Shown: piece by piece, positions 34,871-44,415 of the stretch
Numbering within the stretch: the first letter of the stretch is position 1
Layout: every line of letters starts with the position of its first letter
Source: an uncultured Actinobacillus sp.
GTDB taxonomy: Bacteria > Pseudomonadota > Gammaproteobacteria > Enterobacterales > Pasteurellaceae
Direction: 5' to 3'
Length of the DNA stretch: 46,876 bases
NCBI RefSeq assembly: GCF_945915845.1
Contig: NZ_CAMEFX010000014.1
Span: 1-46,876 of the forward strand
Made by a program: the position numbers and the translations under genes
The notes under the pieces: model-generated
Databases searched by the model: none
What the model was told of the DNA's origin: nothing
What the model saw: only the letters and a program-made list of their open reading frames with translations

Positions 34871-36273
34871 CTCATCATTGCATTTAACTCAGCGATCACA
34901 CTCTCAATAACCGGCTGCCAATCATAATCAAGCGTTTGTCGAAACAGGCGAACGCTTTCATACCAAACCGAATCTTCTCGAGAAATCAACCATCGAAAAT
35001 CCGGTTTATAGTTAATCAAAATCCACGTAGGTTTCCCCATTGCCGCAGCAAGGTGGGCGACAGAAGTATCCACGCTAATGACCAAATCTAAATGCTCAAT
35101 CATTGCGGCTGTATCGTGAAAACTTTCGATCGCCCAATGGCAATCTACCACATTCTCATAATGCGCTAAAACCGCTTGATCTGCTTCACTTATCTCTTTT
35201 TGCAGCACATAAAAATCCGCCTGCACATTAAATAATTGAGCAAAAAGAGCCACAGGAATGCTGCGAATTTTATCGGTTTCAGTTTTGATGCCCCCTTGCC
35301 ACACCACGCCGATTTTTAATTCATTATTTTTTAGCGGTAATTTTTTCTGCCATTTTTGCAAATATTCAGGTGCAGCAACAAGATATTTTTCCGTTAAAGG
35401 AATATTTGTTAATTCAGTTCCTAAAATATAGGGCAAACTCATCATTGGGATCCAATGACTAAATTCAACTTTATCACCTAGTTTTGCTGTTGGAATATGA
35501 TATTTAGCTAAATTAAATGTTAAAAAATCATCAACATAAGTATTATTCCAAACTAAAACATCAAAGCCTAATTGTTTTAAATAAATAGCATAACGAACAA
35601 ATTGAATATTATCGCCAATGCCTTGTTCAGAATGAATTAAAAGTCGCCCTTTTCCTTGTGAAATATCTTCCCCTTGCCAACGTGGCCGAGGGAATTCTAT
35701 CGGCTTTTTAAATGATTTATAACCTGTTTTCCACCGATATTCATAGAATTTCCAACCCTCTTTAAATTCCCCAACCAAATTTAATAAAATTGCCTTATTA
35801 AAACAAGCTAACGCATATTCTTCCGGAAAATCTTGCAAGGAATTCAAGGCAAAATTACAATCACGTAATGCCAAATTAAATAGGCCTAAATTCTGTAAAT
35901 TACCGCTACGTAATACAAACAAAATAGGATCAATTTCTTCTGCGGTTAAATATTTTTCATTATTTAAGATATAAGAAAAAATTTCATAATAATGACTATC
36001 TTTTTCTGCTTGATATTGTTCAGCAAAACGCTTTTCATCTAAATAAGATTGATATTGATGATTATAATATTCCTGATCCGTTTTTCCTTCTAAAAAAGCA
36101 GAAATACGATTATCTACTTTGGCAAGAGCATCACATCCCAATTCTTGTAACAATAAAGCACGCCGGCGATAAATAAGCGGATTTTGACTATCAAAAGACA
36201 AACTGCGGTCGATTTTAACTAATTTATCAAGTTTTTCTAAAAGCGGTTTTGCTATTTCTATCTTCATTTTCAA
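34840..36273 (-). CDS. TPR-containing glycosyltransferase (GT9/GT41-like)
   Basis: A 477-residue cytoplasmic protein. Residues 1-190 form TPR-like helices (for example IYRRRALLLQELGCDALAK and ALACFNKAILLNLVGEFKEGW). A GT-B-type domain follows, with LLIHSEQGIGDNIQFVRYA near residue 210, KIGVVWQGG near 325 and the donor-site stretch ISVDTSVAHLAAAMGKPTW near 400. The latter resembles heptosyltransferases and TPR-linked O-glycosyltransferases. It overlaps the GT-A gene by four bases (ATGA), so the two act as a pair. Its target may be lipooligosaccharide or a protein. The last residues (AFGGNNATF) are encoded by MITE-derived DNA. Confidence 0.7.
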   Translation of the reverse strand: MKMKIEIAKPLLEKLDKLVKIDRSLSFDSQNPLIYRRRALLLQELGCDALAKVDNRISAFLEGKTDQEYYNHQYQSYLDEKRFAEQYQAEKDSHYYEIFSYILNNEKYLTAEEIDPILFVLRSGNLQNLGLFNLALRDCNFALNSLQDFPEEYALACFNKAILLNLVGEFKEGWKFYEYRWKTGYKSFKKPIEFPRPRWQGEDISQGKGRLLIHSEQGIGDNIQFVRYAIYLKQLGFDVLVWNNTYVDDFLTFNLAKYHIPTAKLGDKVEFSHWIPMMSLPYILGTELTNIPLTEKYLVAAPEYLQKWQKKLPLKNNELKIGVVWQGGIKTETDKIRSIPVALFAQLFNVQADFYVLQKEISEADQAVLAHYENVVDCHWAIESFHDTAAMIEHLDLVISVDTSVAHLAAAMGKPTWILINYKPDFRWLISREDSVWYESVRLFRQTLDYDWQPVIESVIAELNAMMRAFGGNNATF

Positions 36274-37505
36274 ATTAAAGAGGTATTTTCTAAAATATAA
36301 CGAACACCACTATTTTCCTGCCATAAATCTAAACTATTAAAAATCAACTTATCCATTGGTTTTAAATGAATAATGTATTTTCTATTTACGGCTAAATCTA
36401 ATAGCTTCTCATTATGATAAAAAGTAACACTAATTGGCATATGACAATTTAATAATGGCTGATAAGCAAAGGTAATAACTTGTTCCTTATCTTGTTCATT
36501 AGCAAAAATAATCTTCCCATTATGCTGCAGATCAATAATTAAATTATTTCCTTTACCGAATAAACCCTGTTCATTATTTGTTGCCTTTAATGAAACACAT
36601 TCTATTTCTAACGGTGTTAATAAATTTTCTGCTTTAGGTAAATGAGCAAAAAGCCCTCCACAATTGATATAAGAATTTGAATTTATTTCACCAATACAAA
36701 ATGCTTTTCCTTGTTCTAAATAGAAAGATTTTTGTAATGCAATAAAATGATATTCTTTACTTTCTCGATGATAACGGGTAATGTGAATACCTTCAATAAT
36801 TTCATCTTTAAGTTTAAAATACAGGCTATTCTTCTGTTGAAAGGCAAGTTGAATTCCCCAAAATGGCAAGCAATTATATTTTTCTGAGAGATATGCCACC
36901 CTATTTTTCATTACGGCATAAAGATTAAATACTGAAGTATCAACCCCATAAATCATAGGGAAACCATTAAGGCAATTGAGTTCATCAACTATATAGCAAA
37001 AATAATTTTTCCACGCTTGAGAATGCCCAACGACTAAACCTACTTGCCAAACAAAGCCTTGCTGTTTATATAAATCATCAAACATTATTTGATATTCTTG
37101 TTTTTTATTTTCAGGTAAAGCTAAAGATAAAAAAGGTGGATAAATTACATCATAGCAACAATAAAGTTTTTCATTATCTTTAATATTTTCAAATAATGTT
37201 AAAAATGAAGAAGGGAACCAAATATCCGCATCATATAAGGCCAAATAATCATATTGATATTTTTCAGCAATATGTGCAGCAGATATTTGTCTATCAATTA
37301 AAATTTCGGAAAATAAATTTTCAGCTGGGAAAATAAGAATATGTTGCGCCCGTAATTTTTCTTTTTTCGCTTCTGAGAGTTGATAATCAATAACACCAAT
37401 ATCCCCCTGATAATCTGTTTGTTTTAAACTTAAAATAAAAGGAATAAAACAGCGATACCAAATTTCATCATTGTTATTTAGCGCCGTTAGGATTAGTTTT
37501 TTCAT
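36270..37505 (-). CDS. GT-A-type glycosyltransferase-like protein
   Basis: A 411-residue protein with an N-terminal domain resembling nucleotide-sugar GT-A enzymes: MKKLILTALNNNDEIWYRCF, then YDYLALYDADIWFPSSF near residue 88 (a DxD-type motif) and IYGVDTSVFNLYAVM near residue 180. Residues 270-411 form a second, beta-rich segment with no recognised domain, which may bind carbohydrate. The ATG at 37505 gives the family-like N-terminus. It is the first gene of a two-gene unit with the TPR glycosyltransferase. The A/T-rich composition suggests transfer. I cannot name the sugar. Confidence 0.6.
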   Translation of the reverse strand: MKKLILTALNNNDEIWYRCFIPFILSLKQTDYQGDIGVIDYQLSEAKKEKLRAQHILIFPAENLFSEILIDRQISAAHIAEKYQYDYLALYDADIWFPSSFLTLFENIKDNEKLYCCYDVIYPPFLSLALPENKKQEYQIMFDDLYKQQGFVWQVGLVVGHSQAWKNYFCYIVDELNCLNGFPMIYGVDTSVFNLYAVMKNRVAYLSEKYNCLPFWGIQLAFQQKNSLYFKLKDEIIEGIHITRYHRESKEYHFIALQKSFYLEQGKAFCIGEINSNSYINCGGLFAHLPKAENLLTPLEIECVSLKATNNEQGLFGKGNNLIIDLQHNGKIIFANEQDKEQVITFAYQPLLNCHMPISVTFYHNEKLLDLAVNRKYIIHLKPMDKLIFNSLDLWQENSGVRYILENTSLI

Positions 37506-37584
37506 TTTTTCTCTGGAGTGACAAATAAGGAGAAGATTATAACGTAAATTTGCTAAATGTTTTTACCGGAAGGATATTTTTTCT

Positions 37585-37620
37585 GCAAAAAAATGCCCAA
37601 TATTGTTTATCGGGCATTTT
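37585..37620 (-). terminator. Terminator of the MetE-like gene
   Basis: AAAATGCCC (37590-37598) and GGGCATTTT (37612-37620) form a 9-bp stem. On the minus strand it is followed by seven T. It separates the MetE-like gene from the glycosyltransferase pair. Confidence 0.8.
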
Positions 37621-37656
37621 GGAAAGAAAAGTGATGATAGGTTATTTATGGATAAA

Positions 37657-38742
37657 CTAATCTTCGCCCCAAATTTCTTTGGCAATTTCTTCCACATGGC
37701 GTACTTTTGCCCATTGTTGGGCTTCAGTCATAATATTACCTTCTTCGGTAGAAGCAAAACCACACTGTGGGCTTAAGCAGAGTTGTTCTAATGGCACATA
37801 TTTTGCCGCTTCCAGAACTCGGGCTTTAATTTGCTCTTTATCTTCAAGTTCAGGGAATTTAGAACTGATTAAGCCTAACACAATACGCCCTTTATTATTG
37901 GCAAAATGCTTGAGAGGTTCAAAGCCGCCAGAACGTTCATCGTCATATTCAAGGAAATAGCCATCATAATTGGTTTGAGCAAATAATCCATCGGCAATAG
38001 GATCATAAGCCCCACTTAAAAGATAAGAAGATTTATAGTTGCCACGACAAACGTGGGTGGTAATGGTTAAATCTGCCGGTTTATCGGCTAGAATAGCTTG
38101 GATGTTTGCCACCGCTTGTGCTTTATCGGCTTCAAAGGTCGGTTGCTGATAATTGTTGCAAAGCGATCCCCAATAAACATCGTCAATTTGTAAATAACGG
38201 CAGCCGGCTTCATAAAACGCTTTAATTGCCTCTTTATAAGCCTGTTGCACATCTTTGGCAAATTCTTCACGTGTTGCATAAACGCCTGTATCCCATTGAA
38301 TTGGATACATCAGCTGGTTTGGACTTGGAATAGTAAATTTCGCCACTGCTCGCCCGGCGACAATTCCATTAAACTTTTTAAAATGTGCAATAAAAGGGTG
38401 ATTTGGATTCCAAGAAACTTTACCACAACAACGGGTATTATAAGGACGAACTTCTACGCCTTTAAACGCATAGGCTTTTTCCGGTACATAACCTTCAATG
38501 CCATTTAAATTTTCTAAGAAATCAATATGCCACCAAGAGCGATGAAATTCGCCATCGGTTACCACCTGAATTCCGGCGGCTAATTGTGCTTCAACCAGAT
38601 TTTTAACTTCTTGCTCGACAATTTCATCACGCGCTTCTAATGAAATTTTACCTGCTTTATAGTCGGCTTGGGCCTGTTTCCAAGCATCTGTGCGTAAATA
38701 AGATCCAACGGTATCTGCGTGTAAAGGTAATGTTTTTGCCAT
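37657..38742 (-). CDS. MetE C-terminal-domain-like methyltransferase (YxjG/YxjH type)
   Basis: A 361-residue protein corresponding to the catalytic half of cobalamin-independent methionine synthase. It transfers a methyl group from a folate or other donor to homocysteine or a related thiol. The zinc ligands are visible as H230 and C232 (THVCRG), E265 (FLEYDDE) and C327 (SPQCGF), so the site is intact. The N-terminal folate-binding half of true MetE is missing, as in the YxjG/YxjH group. The true methyl donor is therefore uncertain. It is transcribed alone. GGAAACG precedes the ATG, and no MetJ box is evident upstream. Confidence 0.83.
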   Translation of the reverse strand: MAKTLPLHADTVGSYLRTDAWKQAQADYKAGKISLEARDEIVEQEVKNLVEAQLAAGIQVVTDGEFHRSWWHIDFLENLNGIEGYVPEKAYAFKGVEVRPYNTRCCGKVSWNPNHPFIAHFKKFNGIVAGRAVAKFTIPSPNQLMYPIQWDTGVYATREEFAKDVQQAYKEAIKAFYEAGCRYLQIDDVYWGSLCNNYQQPTFEADKAQAVANIQAILADKPADLTITTHVCRGNYKSSYLLSGAYDPIADGLFAQTNYDGYFLEYDDERSGGFEPLKHFANNKGRIVLGLISSKFPELEDKEQIKARVLEAAKYVPLEQLCLSPQCGFASTEEGNIMTEAQQWAKVRHVEEIAKEIWGED

Positions 38743-38895
38743 AATCGTTTCCTTATGATTGGTCTAACTAATGTTATTCAATCCTAAGGGAAATAGGCTG
38801 TTTCGGCAACTTAAAGAAAGGATTTAACCGCTGAATTATTTTCCTCTTTAAGATGAAAAAATTTCATTTTGCCATTGAGTTTTTATAAAAGGAGT

Positions 38896-38943
38896 AGGGG
38901 CTGTTTATCTTTCAATAAAAAGCTGTGTTGTCGCCTAAAAAAG
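38896..38943. mobile_element. MITE left-end remnant at the rarA stop
   Basis: These 48 bp match the left end of the MITE (4865-4912) at 46 positions, beginning AGGGGCTGTTTATC and ending CCTAAAAAAG, with TA before the first G. The copy stops three bases from the rarA stop codon and no right end follows. Confidence 0.75.
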
Positions 38944-38945
38944 TT

Positions 38946-40289
38946 TTATTTTCCCCACCGCACTTTATCGCTTAACTTATCTTGCTCTCTTAACCAATCT
39001 AACTTCTCTTTAATCTTAATTTCCATACCACGCTGAGTAGGGAAATAAAATTGCGTCTCTTTAAGTGCTTCTGGGAAATAATTTTCACCGGCAGCGTAAG
39101 CATTGGGTTCATCGTGAGCATAACGATACTCCGCGTGATTTCCCAGCTCTTTGAGTAATTGAGTTGGGGCATTGGTTAAATGACGCGGTACATCATAATC
39201 AGCCGCTTGTTTAGCCAGTGCTTTGGCGGCATTAAATGCCTGATAAACGGCATTACTTTTTGGCGCAACCGCAAGATAAACAATAGCTTGTGCAATGGCT
39301 CGCTCACCTTCTGCTGCGCCTACACGCGTAAAACAATCCCAAGCAGCTAGTGCCACTTGCATCGCACGAGGATCCGCATTCCCAATATCCTCTGATGCAA
39401 TGGCAAGCAAACGCCGTGCCACATAAAGCGGATCACCGCCTGCGGTAATAATCCTGGCGTACCAATATAATGCCGCATCAGGCGCGGAGCCACGTATAGA
39501 TTTATGGACGGCAGAAATTAAATCATAAAAACGATCACCACCTTTATCAAAACGTGCTTGACGTTCACCTAACACTTCCGTTAGCAAAGCGCGGTCAATT
39601 TTTTTACCTTTTTCGCTCTCCTCTGCCATATCCACCATTAATTCAAGGCAATTCAAGGCAAGGCGGGCATCACCGTTCACATAATCTGCCAGATATTCCA
39701 ATAAATTCTCTTCAATATCTAACCGCAGTTCTCCCAAACCACGAACCTTATCTGTAATGGCTTGTTGCAAGACTGCCTGAATATCAAGATTGGTCAAGGA
39801 TTTTAAAATATACACGCGGGCGCGCGACAGCAAAGCATTATTTAATTCAAAAGAAGGATTTTCTGTTGTCGCGCCAATAAAAATAATAGTGCCATCTTCA
39901 ATATGCGGCAAAAAAGCATCTTGTTGGCTTTTATTAAAACGATGCACTTCATCCACAAATAAAATGGTTCGGCGATCTGCCTGACAATTCAGTTTTGCAC
40001 GCTCAATGGCTTCACGAATTTCTTTAATACCCGATGTGACCGCTGAAATCCGTTCTACTTCAGCATTAATTTGTTTGGCGATAATTTCCGCTAATGTTGT
40101 TTTTCCTGTCCCCGGTGGCCCCCAAAAGATCATCGAATAGGCATGCCCTGCTTCAATAGCTTTACGTAGCGGTTTACCCAAGCCGATTAAATGCTGTTGA
40201 CCGCAATATTCCTCCAGCGAACGCGGACGCATGCGCGCCGCTAAAGGGCGAAAATCATTTTCAGCAAAATCAAACGTCAGATTAGACAT
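38946..40289 (-). CDS. rarA: Replication-associated recombination ATPase RarA
   Basis: RarA (MgsA) is a clamp-loader-like AAA+ ATPase that acts at stalled replication forks, binding single-strand DNA ends and SSB. The 447-residue length is normal. The N-terminus has [20 protein letters not shown], Walker [10 protein letters not shown] near residue 56, Walker [11 protein letters not shown] near 107 and sensor 1 [11 protein letters not shown]. The C-terminal tetramerisation domain follows, with [15 protein letters not shown]. It lies downstream of lolA and ftsK on the same strand, the usual ftsK-lolA-rarA order in Haemophilus. An uptake sequence overlaps the 3' end. Confidence 0.95.
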   Translation of the reverse strand: MSNLTFDFAENDFRPLAARMRPRSLEEYCGQQHLIGLGKPLRKAIEAGHAYSMIFWGPPGTGKTTLAEIIAKQINAEVERISAVTSGIKEIREAIERAKLNCQADRRTILFVDEVHRFNKSQQDAFLPHIEDGTIIFIGATTENPSFELNNALLSRARVYILKSLTNLDIQAVLQQAITDKVRGLGELRLDIEENLLEYLADYVNGDARLALNCLELMVDMAEESEKGKKIDRALLTEVLGERQARFDKGGDRFYDLISAVHKSIRGSAPDAALYWYARIITAGGDPLYVARRLLAIASEDIGNADPRAMQVALAAWDCFTRVGAAEGERAIAQAIVYLAVAPKSNAVYQAFNAAKALAKQAADYDVPRHLTNAPTQLLKELGNHAEYRYAHDEPNAYAAGENYFPEALKETQFYFPTQRGMEIKIKEKLDWLREQDKLSDKVRWGK

Positions 40290-40322
40290 ACATCATTCCT
40301 ACATCAAGTGACACTAAAAGAG

Positions 40323-40347
40323 AAAAAAGGGCGCATTTCTACGCCCC
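40323..40347 (-). terminator. Terminator after lolA
   Basis: GGGCG (40329-40333) and CGCCC (40342-40346) pair, followed on the minus strand by six T. It lies between lolA and rarA, so rarA probably has its own promoter. Confidence 0.65.
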
Positions 40348-40357
40348 ACAACATCAT

Positions 40358-40987
40358 CTATTTTTTCTTTTTATTACGCTGATCATCAAATTCAGCCCCT
40401 TTCGGTACGCTAAATTTAAAGAGACGATCCGCTAAATCCGCGTTGGTAATGTTACGTAACGCGTATAAATTTGACTGCCCGTCTTTCTCAATGGTACTAA
40501 AGCCTTTTAACACGCCATTGGCATCAATACGAATATCAAATTGCTTAATATTGCTGTTTTTAGCTTTTGGGGTTAACACAAAGGTATCGCTGTCTTGTTG
40601 CACATTGTACTGATTCCAGTGGCTGGCTTCATTGCTCGTTAACAACACAAATGGCGTATTGTTCACCGCATCCGCTACCCAATTTGCTGTAACTTGCTCA
40701 ACGAAAGGATCGTAAAACCAAAGGGTTTTACCGTCCGCAATAATTTGGGTTTCTTGTGGGGTTTTATTATCCATACGGAACAAATTCGGACGTTTAATTT
40801 GAAGTTTTCCCGAACCTGATTGTACTTGTTTGCCATTAGCTGAGCTGACAGTTTGAGTAAAATCCGCACTAAACACGCTCACTTTTTGTAAGCGCATTTG
40901 AAGTTCACTTGCCGCATCAGCAAAAGCTAAAGGTGTAGCTATGGCTAAAGTGAAAAGTGCGGTGAATTTTTTTATTGCTTTTTGCAT
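40358..40987 (-). CDS. lolA: Outer membrane lipoprotein chaperone LolA
   Basis: LolA takes mature lipoproteins from the LolCDE complex and carries them through the periplasm to LolB. The 209-residue protein starts with a signal peptide ending AFA (residue 23), followed by the open beta-barrel domain. Family strings are [51 protein letters not shown] and the C-terminal [12 protein letters not shown]. It lies 12 bp after ftsK and is probably co-transcribed with it. An uptake sequence (40955-40963) encodes Thr-Ala-Leu in the signal peptide. Confidence 0.95.
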   Translation of the reverse strand: MQKAIKKFTALFTLAIATPLAFADAASELQMRLQKVSVFSADFTQTVSSANGKQVQSGSGKLQIKRPNLFRMDNKTPQETQIIADGKTLWFYDPFVEQVTANWVADAVNNTPFVLLTSNEASHWNQYNVQQDSDTFVLTPKAKNSNIKQFDIRIDANGVLKGFSTIEKDGQSNLYALRNITNADLADRLFKFSVPKGAEFDDQRNKKKK

Positions 40988-40999
40988 TTGATTTTCCTT

Positions 41000-43714
41000 T
41001 TAATATTCCGATGTATTGCGAACCAGTAATTCGCGTTTGCCGTTACGCATTTCTGAAACAATACCTTGTTCTTCCATTTGATCCATAATATTTGCCGCTC
41101 GGTTAAAACCGATTTTTAGGCGGCGTTGAATAAACGAAGTTGAAGTCATTCCAGTGCTACTCACCACTTCCACGGCCTTATCAAACAATGGATCGAGTTC
41201 ATCGCTACCGCCGGCATAACTTGTATCATCCATTGTGATCTCTTCATCATCCCCAACCGTTTCTAAAATAGCGGAAATATAATTCGGTTTACCACGCGCA
41301 CGCCAATCATCCGCAACACGGTTTACCTCATCATCTGTCATAAAGGCACCATGAACACGCATTAATTCTGTCGTGCCATTAGCTAAATACAGCATATCAC
41401 CACGGCCCAGCAATGCTTCTGCCCCATTTTGGTCTAAGATCGTCCGCGAGTCATTGCGTTGTACAACGGTAAAGGCAATACGACTCGGAATATTGGATTT
41501 AATTAACCCGGTAATCACATCCACAGATGGACGTTGAGTTGCCAAAATAACATGAATCCCCACTGCTCGAGCTTTTTGTGTTAAACGTGCAATGAGCTCT
41601 TCAATTTGTTTTCCTGCCACCATCATCAGATCCGCAAACTCATCAACAATCACCACAATATAATTCATTCGGCCTAAATGTGGTGCTGTTGCATCCATAC
41701 TGTCTGACGGCTTCCAAAGCGGATCAGGAATACCATAACCTTCCGCTTTTAATTCATCGATTTTATCATTAAACCCTTCAATATTGCGCACACGAACCTG
41801 TGCCAACAATTGATAACGGCGTTCCATTTCTTCTACGCACCAACGTAGCGCATTTGCCGCCTTTCTCATGTCGGTCACGACTTCCGTTAATAAATGCGGA
41901 ATATCATTATATACCGACAGTTCAACCACTTTCGGGTCGATCATGATAAATTTCACATCCTCAGGTCTAACGCGATAAAGCAGACTTAAAATCATGGTAT
42001 TGATCCCAACAGATTTTCCCGATCCCGTTGAGCCTGCCACTAATAAGTGTGGCGTTTTAGCTAAATCAATTACCACGGATTTGCCCGAAATATCTTTCCC
42101 CAATGCCATTGGCAACAACGCATTAGAATTACGGAACTCATCGCTATCTAATACATCGCGCAAATAGACGGTTTGACGTTTCGCATTAGGAGTTTCAATA
42201 CCAATATAAGGTTTTCCGGGAATGGTTTCTGCCACACGAATAGATTTAAAGGTCAAAGCTCGCGCTAAATCCGTATCAATACTTGTCACCTTAGAAGCTT
42301 TAATACCTGGTTGTAATTCAAGTTCATAGCGCGTAACCACAGGCCCCACTAAAACATCTCGCACTTCTGCTTTGACATTAAAATTACGTAACTGCGCTTC
42401 AATACGTTGTGAAGTTTGTTGCAGTTCTTCTGGGGTGATGTCATGACTTTGGGTAGAATGTTGATCCAGCAAATCCAAGGTTGGCATTGCTGTTGTCGGT
42501 TTTTCCGTCGCTTTTGGACTACCGAACATTTCTATCACCTTATCCACAGAAATAGAACGTAATCCATTCTGTTCCGGTTCAGAATGAGCATCTGTTTCTA
42601 ACGCAATCCCCATTTCTTGCGCTTGCATTTGACGTCTATTTTCACGTTCTGCTTCCTGTGCGGCAAAGGCAGTAGCCAAATGGCTCAAATCCCCCTCTGC
42701 CTCAGGAGATGGTTCCTCTTCTGTTGCTTCTACCGGGAAAATCGGTTTAGGCGATAATTTCACTTCAGGTATACGTGGGGTATCCATCAAATCTTCTTCA
42801 AGAGCGACCGCGCTTTCTGTCATTGGAAGAGAAATGGACGTTTCAGGCTCAATTTTTGGCAAAGTTACTCTGGCAATACTCACTTCAGGAAGCTGTTCCG
42901 GAGATTCCACTTGATATTCCCCTAACAAAGCAATATCGTCCATCTCATCATTTGCCAGCGGACTTTGCTCTTGTTCATGGGGCAAGTTTAAGCCTTCAAT
43001 ATTGATATTTAAGGTCTTCGCTTGTTCCGCTTGACTGTCTAATGTTTGTTGCCATGGCGCAATCGTTTTTTCTACTTCTTGAACTTCTGTCGTTTTCTGA
43101 GAAACAACGGCTTCATCTTGCTCAATCAGTTTTTCTTCAGATTCATTTTGAACCGTTAACCAATGATAAAATTTTACAATCAAACGGATTAACGACGCAC
43201 CCGAGCAAAAAATAAAACCAATGATGCTTGTAATAAAAGCAAATAATAAAACCCCAAATTGACCTAGTGTTGGAAATAGGTGTTGCACCAAACTGCCACC
43301 AACTACCCCACCGGCAAGATGATAATTGTCGTTATCAAGCAATAAAGAACAAAGCGATGTCAATCCCAACATTAACATCACAAAACCAAACATACGCAAG
43401 CTAAAACGCGTCCATGTTAGGCTATCAACGCGCTTTGTACGAATAAAATAAATTGGTGCAATACAAATTAGGAAAGGCAGGATATTTCCAACTTTACCAA
43501 AAAAGACAAAAAAGAGATCCATCACCCAAGCACCTAATTTGCCTGACTTATTAATCACTTCTGTTTGGTAAGTCGAAACAGACCAAGCACTATCAATAGG
43601 ACTATAACTTGACCAAGCAATAATCAAATAGAACCCAAAAAGTGCGGTCAATCCAAATAAAAATTCAACAAAATAATGTTGAGGCGTAAAGCCATCTGTT
43701 AGTTTTTTAATCAT
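41000..43714 (-). CDS. ftsK: DNA translocase FtsK
   Basis: FtsK links septation to chromosome segregation: its membrane domain is part of the divisome, and its motor pumps DNA toward dif for XerCD. The 904-residue protein has about four N-terminal membrane spans (20-185) and a shorter linker than E. coli FtsK (about 190-430). The motor domain carries Walker A AGSTGSGKS near residue 560 and Walker B IVVIVDEFADLM. The C-terminal winged-helix gamma domain (about 835-904) contains SFIQRRLKIGFNRAANIMDQ, which reads KOPS. It lies between lrp and lolA, as in Haemophilus. An uptake sequence (43641-43649) encodes part of the first membrane span. Confidence 0.95.
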   Translation of the reverse strand: MIKKLTDGFTPQHYFVEFLFGLTALFGFYLIIAWSSYSPIDSAWSVSTYQTEVINKSGKLGAWVMDLFFVFFGKVGNILPFLICIAPIYFIRTKRVDSLTWTRFSLRMFGFVMLMLGLTSLCSLLLDNDNYHLAGGVVGGSLVQHLFPTLGQFGVLLFAFITSIIGFIFCSGASLIRLIVKFYHWLTVQNESEEKLIEQDEAVVSQKTTEVQEVEKTIAPWQQTLDSQAEQAKTLNINIEGLNLPHEQEQSPLANDEMDDIALLGEYQVESPEQLPEVSIARVTLPKIEPETSISLPMTESAVALEEDLMDTPRIPEVKLSPKPIFPVEATEEEPSPEAEGDLSHLATAFAAQEAERENRRQMQAQEMGIALETDAHSEPEQNGLRSISVDKVIEMFGSPKATEKPTTAMPTLDLLDQHSTQSHDITPEELQQTSQRIEAQLRNFNVKAEVRDVLVGPVVTRYELELQPGIKASKVTSIDTDLARALTFKSIRVAETIPGKPYIGIETPNAKRQTVYLRDVLDSDEFRNSNALLPMALGKDISGKSVVIDLAKTPHLLVAGSTGSGKSVGINTMILSLLYRVRPEDVKFIMIDPKVVELSVYNDIPHLLTEVVTDMRKAANALRWCVEEMERRYQLLAQVRVRNIEGFNDKIDELKAEGYGIPDPLWKPSDSMDATAPHLGRMNYIVVIVDEFADLMMVAGKQIEELIARLTQKARAVGIHVILATQRPSVDVITGLIKSNIPSRIAFTVVQRNDSRTILDQNGAEALLGRGDMLYLANGTTELMRVHGAFMTDDEVNRVADDWRARGKPNYISAILETVGDDEEITMDDTSYAGGSDELDPLFDKAVEVVSSTGMTSTSFIQRRLKIGFNRAANIMDQMEEQGIVSEMRNGKRELLVRNTSEY

Positions 43715-43726
43715 TCTACGTGAGTG

Positions 43727-44218
43727 TTATTTTAATTGTAAAAAATTCGTTTGTTTCACTTCTTCCATCACAACATAGGTGCGTGTATCATTCACACCCG
43801 GTAAACGCAATAAAGTCGTCCCTAGCAATTTGCGATATGCCGCCATATCAGCGACACGGGTTTTCAACAAATAATCGAAATCCCCTGACACCAAATGACA
43901 TTCTTGAATTTCATCTAAAGCTTGCACCGCCGCATTAAATTCCTCAAACACATCCGGTTTACCACGAATCAAGGTAATTTCCACAATCACCAGCAAAGGG
44001 GCATTCAACAACTCCGGATTAAGCAATGCACGATACCCCGTAATCACACCTTGCTTTTCAAGACGCTTCACCCGCTCCAAGCAAGGTGTTGGCGACAGTC
44101 CCACTTTCTTTGATAAATCAATATTTGAGATTTTGCCATTGCGTTGCAACTCATTCAAAATTTTGACATCAATGGCATCAAGGGCTTTAGGCAATTTTTT
44201 ATCCACAAAATTCACCAT
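43727..44218 (-). CDS. lrp: Leucine-responsive regulatory protein
   Basis: Lrp is a global regulator of amino-acid metabolism that binds DNA as multimers and senses leucine. The 163-residue protein has the AsnC-type helix-turn-helix at the N-terminus (ISNIDLSKKVGLSPTPCLERVKRL, read in parts, about 31-55). The RAM/AsnC ligand-binding domain follows (ECHLVSGDFDYLLKTR near residue 110) and ends GVNDTRTYVVMEEVKQT. The extra residues MVNFVDKKLPKALD at the start match Haemophilus Lrp. It is transcribed toward ftsK with a 12-bp gap and divergently from fruB. Confidence 0.94.
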   Translation of the reverse strand: MVNFVDKKLPKALDAIDVKILNELQRNGKISNIDLSKKVGLSPTPCLERVKRLEKQGVITGYRALLNPELLNAPLLVIVEITLIRGKPDVFEEFNAAVQALDEIQECHLVSGDFDYLLKTRVADMAAYRKLLGTTLLRLPGVNDTRTYVVMEEVKQTNFLQLK

Positions 44219-44336
44219 ATAAAAGAATAAAATTCTGCAAATTGTAGCTTATTTTTGATTAAATAGCTATTTAGTCGAAAATAGTTTTCTTAAGATTATA
44301 CTTGTAGTGTCTATTTAGAAACTGTTTATCTTTTTG

Positions 44337-44350
44337 CTAGAACGTTTTAG
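44337..44350. promoter_or_regulatory. FruR operator 1 upstream of fruB
   Basis: CTAGAACGTTTTAG is a near-perfect palindrome around AACGTT (12 of 14 positions symmetric) and resembles the FruR/Cra consensus TGAAACGTTTCA. It lies 66-79 bp before the fruB start. Confidence 0.6.
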
Positions 44351-44361
44351 TCAAAATAAGG

Positions 44362-44380
44362 TACAATCAGAACGTTTTTT
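44362..44380 (+). promoter_or_regulatory. fruB -10 box and FruR operator 2
   Basis: TACAAT (44362-44367) is a good -10 box. The second operator-like site TCAGAACGTTTTTT (44367-44380) shares the core AGAACGTTTT with operator 1. The two AACGTT centres are exactly 30 bp apart, about three helical turns, so repressor dimers would sit on the same face and cover the promoter. No good -35 hexamer is present. Confidence 0.5.
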
Positions 44381-44415
44381 AAATTGAAAATGACTGTCCA
44401 TAAGAAGGAGCAAAA

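Noticed and set aside
44319-44330. 12-bp match to the MITE end before fruB
   Set aside because: Too short, with no TA and no extended similarity; chance in AT-rich DNA.
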